This document shows positions 62,698 through 64,000 of a stretch of 64,000 nt of DNA, piece after piece. A model generated the notes under the pieces. That model saw only the letters and a list, made by a program, of their open reading frames with translations. It made no database searches and had not been told where the DNA came from. Location: the NCBI RefSeq assembly GCF_015351595.1, contig NZ_JADKPT010000001.1, positions 930,001-994,000 on the forward strand, given 5' to 3'. This DNA is from Flavobacterium sp. LC2016-12. GTDB taxonomy: Bacteria > Bacteroidota > Bacteroidia > Flavobacteriales > Flavobacteriaceae. The first letter of the stretch is position 1. Each line of letters begins with the position of its first letter. The position numbers and the translations under genes were made by a program.

Positions 62698-63667
62698 ACA
62701 GCAACATTCTGAAAGCCATTTATTCGAAGTGAATCTTTATTTCCAGCAAGCCGTTTTCGTATTAATAATCGTGTTATGTCTGTTTTCGATTATTTCTCCT
62801 CCAATAGCTTTATTATTGGGAGTTTTGACTGTCAATGTTTTCGGAAATCCATTTGTTGAATTTAATAATAAAGTGATAACTTTTTTATTGCAATTTTCAG
62901 TTGTTGGTTTAGGTTTCGGAATGAATGCTTCAGCAGCAATCTCAGCTGGAAAAGAAGGTTTTCTACTAACTATTTTCTCTATTTTTAGCACTTTAATTTT
63001 TGGAGCACTCTTAGGGAAATGGCTCAAAACAGAGAAAAAAACCTCACATTTAATCTCTTGCGGAACAGCAATTTGTGGTGGAAGTGCTATTGCAGCAATT
63101 TCTCCGATAATTAAATCAAATGAAAATCAGACTTCTATTGCTTTGGGTGTTATTTTTATTCTGAATTCTATTGCGTTATTTGTTTTTCCATTTATCGGCC
63201 ATCAACTTGATTTGTCTCAAAAAGATTTCGGATTGTGGTGTGCTATTGCTGTTCATGATACCAGTTCTGTAGTTGGTGCAGCAAATAAATACGGTGCAGA
63301 AGCTTTACAGGTTGCAACAACAGTAAAATTAGCCAGAGCTTTGTGGATTATTCCAATTTCACTCGGAACAGTCTTACTTTTTAAAAAACAATCCGGAAGT
63401 GTCGGGACAAAAATCAGGATTCCGTATTTTATTGGTTTGTTTATTTTAGCCATGCTTTTCAATACCTATGTGCCGGAAACAGCCATTGTTGCTCCGCATA
63501 TTGTGAGTATCGCGAAGATCGGTTTAACTATAACTTTGTTTTTAATTGGGGCAACTTTAAATGTAAATACTTTAAAATCAGTAGGAGTAAAGCCTTTGCT
63601 GCAAGGAGTTTTTCTTTGGATATTTATTGCAACTTTAAGCTTGGTGGCAATTTTGTATTTTAGCTGA
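62690..63667 (+). CDS. YeiH-family (UPF0324) putative sulfate/sulfite exporter
   Basis: The 325-residue protein has about ten TM segments, with family phrases SCGTAICGGSAIAAISPII (about residues 124-142) and AIAVHDTSSVVGAANKYG (about 185-202). It is annotated as a putative sulfate exporter by family, without firm proof of substrate. The frame is blocked upstream by a TAG at 62681, so the TTG at 62690 is the best start (a GTG at 62729 is later and would cut the N-terminal region). The LysR gene precedes it. Confidence 0.88.
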   Translation: MKTQQHSESHLFEVNLYFQQAVFVLIIVLCLFSIISPPIALLLGVLTVNVFGNPFVEFNNKVITFLLQFSVVGLGFGMNASAAISAGKEGFLLTIFSIFSTLIFGALLGKWLKTEKKTSHLISCGTAICGGSAIAAISPIIKSNENQTSIALGVIFILNSIALFVFPFIGHQLDLSQKDFGLWCAIAVHDTSSVVGAANKYGAEALQVATTVKLARALWIIPISLGTVLLFKKQSGSVGTKIRIPYFIGLFILAMLFNTYVPETAIVAPHIVSIAKIGLTITLFLIGATLNVNTLKSVGVKPLLQGVFLWIFIATLSLVAILYFS

Positions 63668-63765
63668 TTCAACTAATTAATAATAATTGAAAAAATGATT
63701 TTATTGCAATTATATCTTCAAAAACCTGAAAAAAATTAAATTAATACATTCTTAGTTGGTTTCCT

Positions 63766-63795
63766 TTTGAATTTCCTTTAAATGAGATAAATTTG
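63766..63795 (+). promoter_or_regulatory. Flavobacterial promoter of the right-end gene
   Basis: TTTG (63766-63769), then 18 bp, then TAAATTTG (63788-63795) matches the Bacteroidetes -33/-7 layout well. The start codon is 22 bp further on. Confidence 0.65.
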
Positions 63796-63817
63796 CCCCC
63801 TCAAACAAATTTAAAAA

Positions 63818-64000
63818 ATGAAAAACATTAAAATGAAACCAGGACTAATTGCTTTTCTTGCGTTAGGAATTGGATTTTTGACCTTATCATGGGGAATCGT
63901 TGGTCACGAGCGTATTAATAAAGCAGCAGTAATGGCTTTGCCTCGCCCAGTACAAATATTTTTTTACAATCATATTGATTTTATTACACAGGAAGCTTCT
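63818..64000 (+). CDS. Zinc-dependent phospholipase C-like protein, N-terminal fragment
   Basis: The 61 visible residues begin MKNIKMKPGLIAFLALGIGFL, a signal peptide, and continue with WGIVGHERINKAAVMALP and HIDFITQEAS. The Trp-Gly-x-x-Gly-His opening of the mature part is characteristic of the zinc-dependent phospholipase C / S1-P1 nuclease fold, in which the first Trp and the following His bind zinc. The gene runs off the right edge, so the remaining metal ligands are not visible. A second ATG five codons in is also possible. The promoter at 63766-63795 fits this start. Confidence 0.75.
   Translation, partial: MKNIKMKPGLIAFLALGIGFLTLSWGIVGHERINKAAVMALPRPVQIFFYNHIDFITQEAS

Overview
The window is chromosomal DNA of an AT-rich member of the Bacteroidota, almost certainly a Flavobacterium close to the F. 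johnsoniae group. The evidence is: -7 promoter boxes of the form TAnnTTTG, a fused LpxC/FabZ gene, SusC/SusD proteins, PorX, a PorP/SprF protein and a type B C-terminal sorting domain of the type IX secretion system (T9SS), and many small lineage-specific proteins. The assignment rests on family recognition, not on a database search. Both ends cut genes: pheT on the left (minus strand) and a probable zinc-dependent phospholipase C-like gene on the right.

Layout. 1-6.8 kb: pheT start, a bestrophin-like channel, and a three-gene RND efflux operon (adaptor, pump, TolC; minus strand). 7.3-9.5 kb: a membrane redoxin, then two sensory modules that look derived from chemoreceptors or kinases (a 6-TM protein with a histidine-less HisKA-like tail, and an Aer-type PAS protein). 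9.7-12.8 kb: a T9SS type B cargo protein overlapping its PorP/SprF partner. 12.9-22 kb: recG, DUF1697, a Dph6-like ATPase, a REP-associated transposase (RAYT) that carries a REP-like inverted pair inside its own reading frame, an M1 aminopeptidase, a patatin and a TSUP transporter. 22.1-22.7 kb: a tail-to-tail antitoxin/toxin pair in which the toxin has an in-frame stop. 22.8-40 kb: mostly housekeeping (uvrD/pcrA, Sua5/YciO family, OmpA lipoprotein, glycosyltransferase, holA, ettA, mutS2-like, ung, ald, tsaE) ending in porX. 40-47.8 kb: HD hydrolase - lpxD - lpxC/fabZ - lpxA - efp - second lpxD-like - NTF2-like - sucD, all on the plus strand. 48.7-58.3 kb: an ECF sigma factor, FecR anti-sigma, STN-containing SusC, SusD, zinc metallohydrolase lipoprotein and DUF4302-like lipoprotein, which read as one regulated nutrient-uptake locus. 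58.7-64 kb: fabG, a large membrane vWA-like protein, a LysR regulator beside a YeiH-type transporter, and the cut right-hand gene.

The most distinctive non-coding signal is a scatter of A/T-rich inverted or tandem repeats in many gene spacers. Each is built from a different short word, and several sit between divergent genes where terminators are not expected. Other points of interest are a Flavo-1-like structured RNA element upstream of uvrD, a 102-bp element with 30-bp perfect terminal inverted repeats after ettA, and a 13-bp inverted repeat bracketing the yeiH start. No CRISPR array, rRNA, tRNA, prophage or complete insertion sequence was seen. I found no clearly new multi-gene system; the REP-in-RAYT structure and the orphan sensory pair are the best leads.
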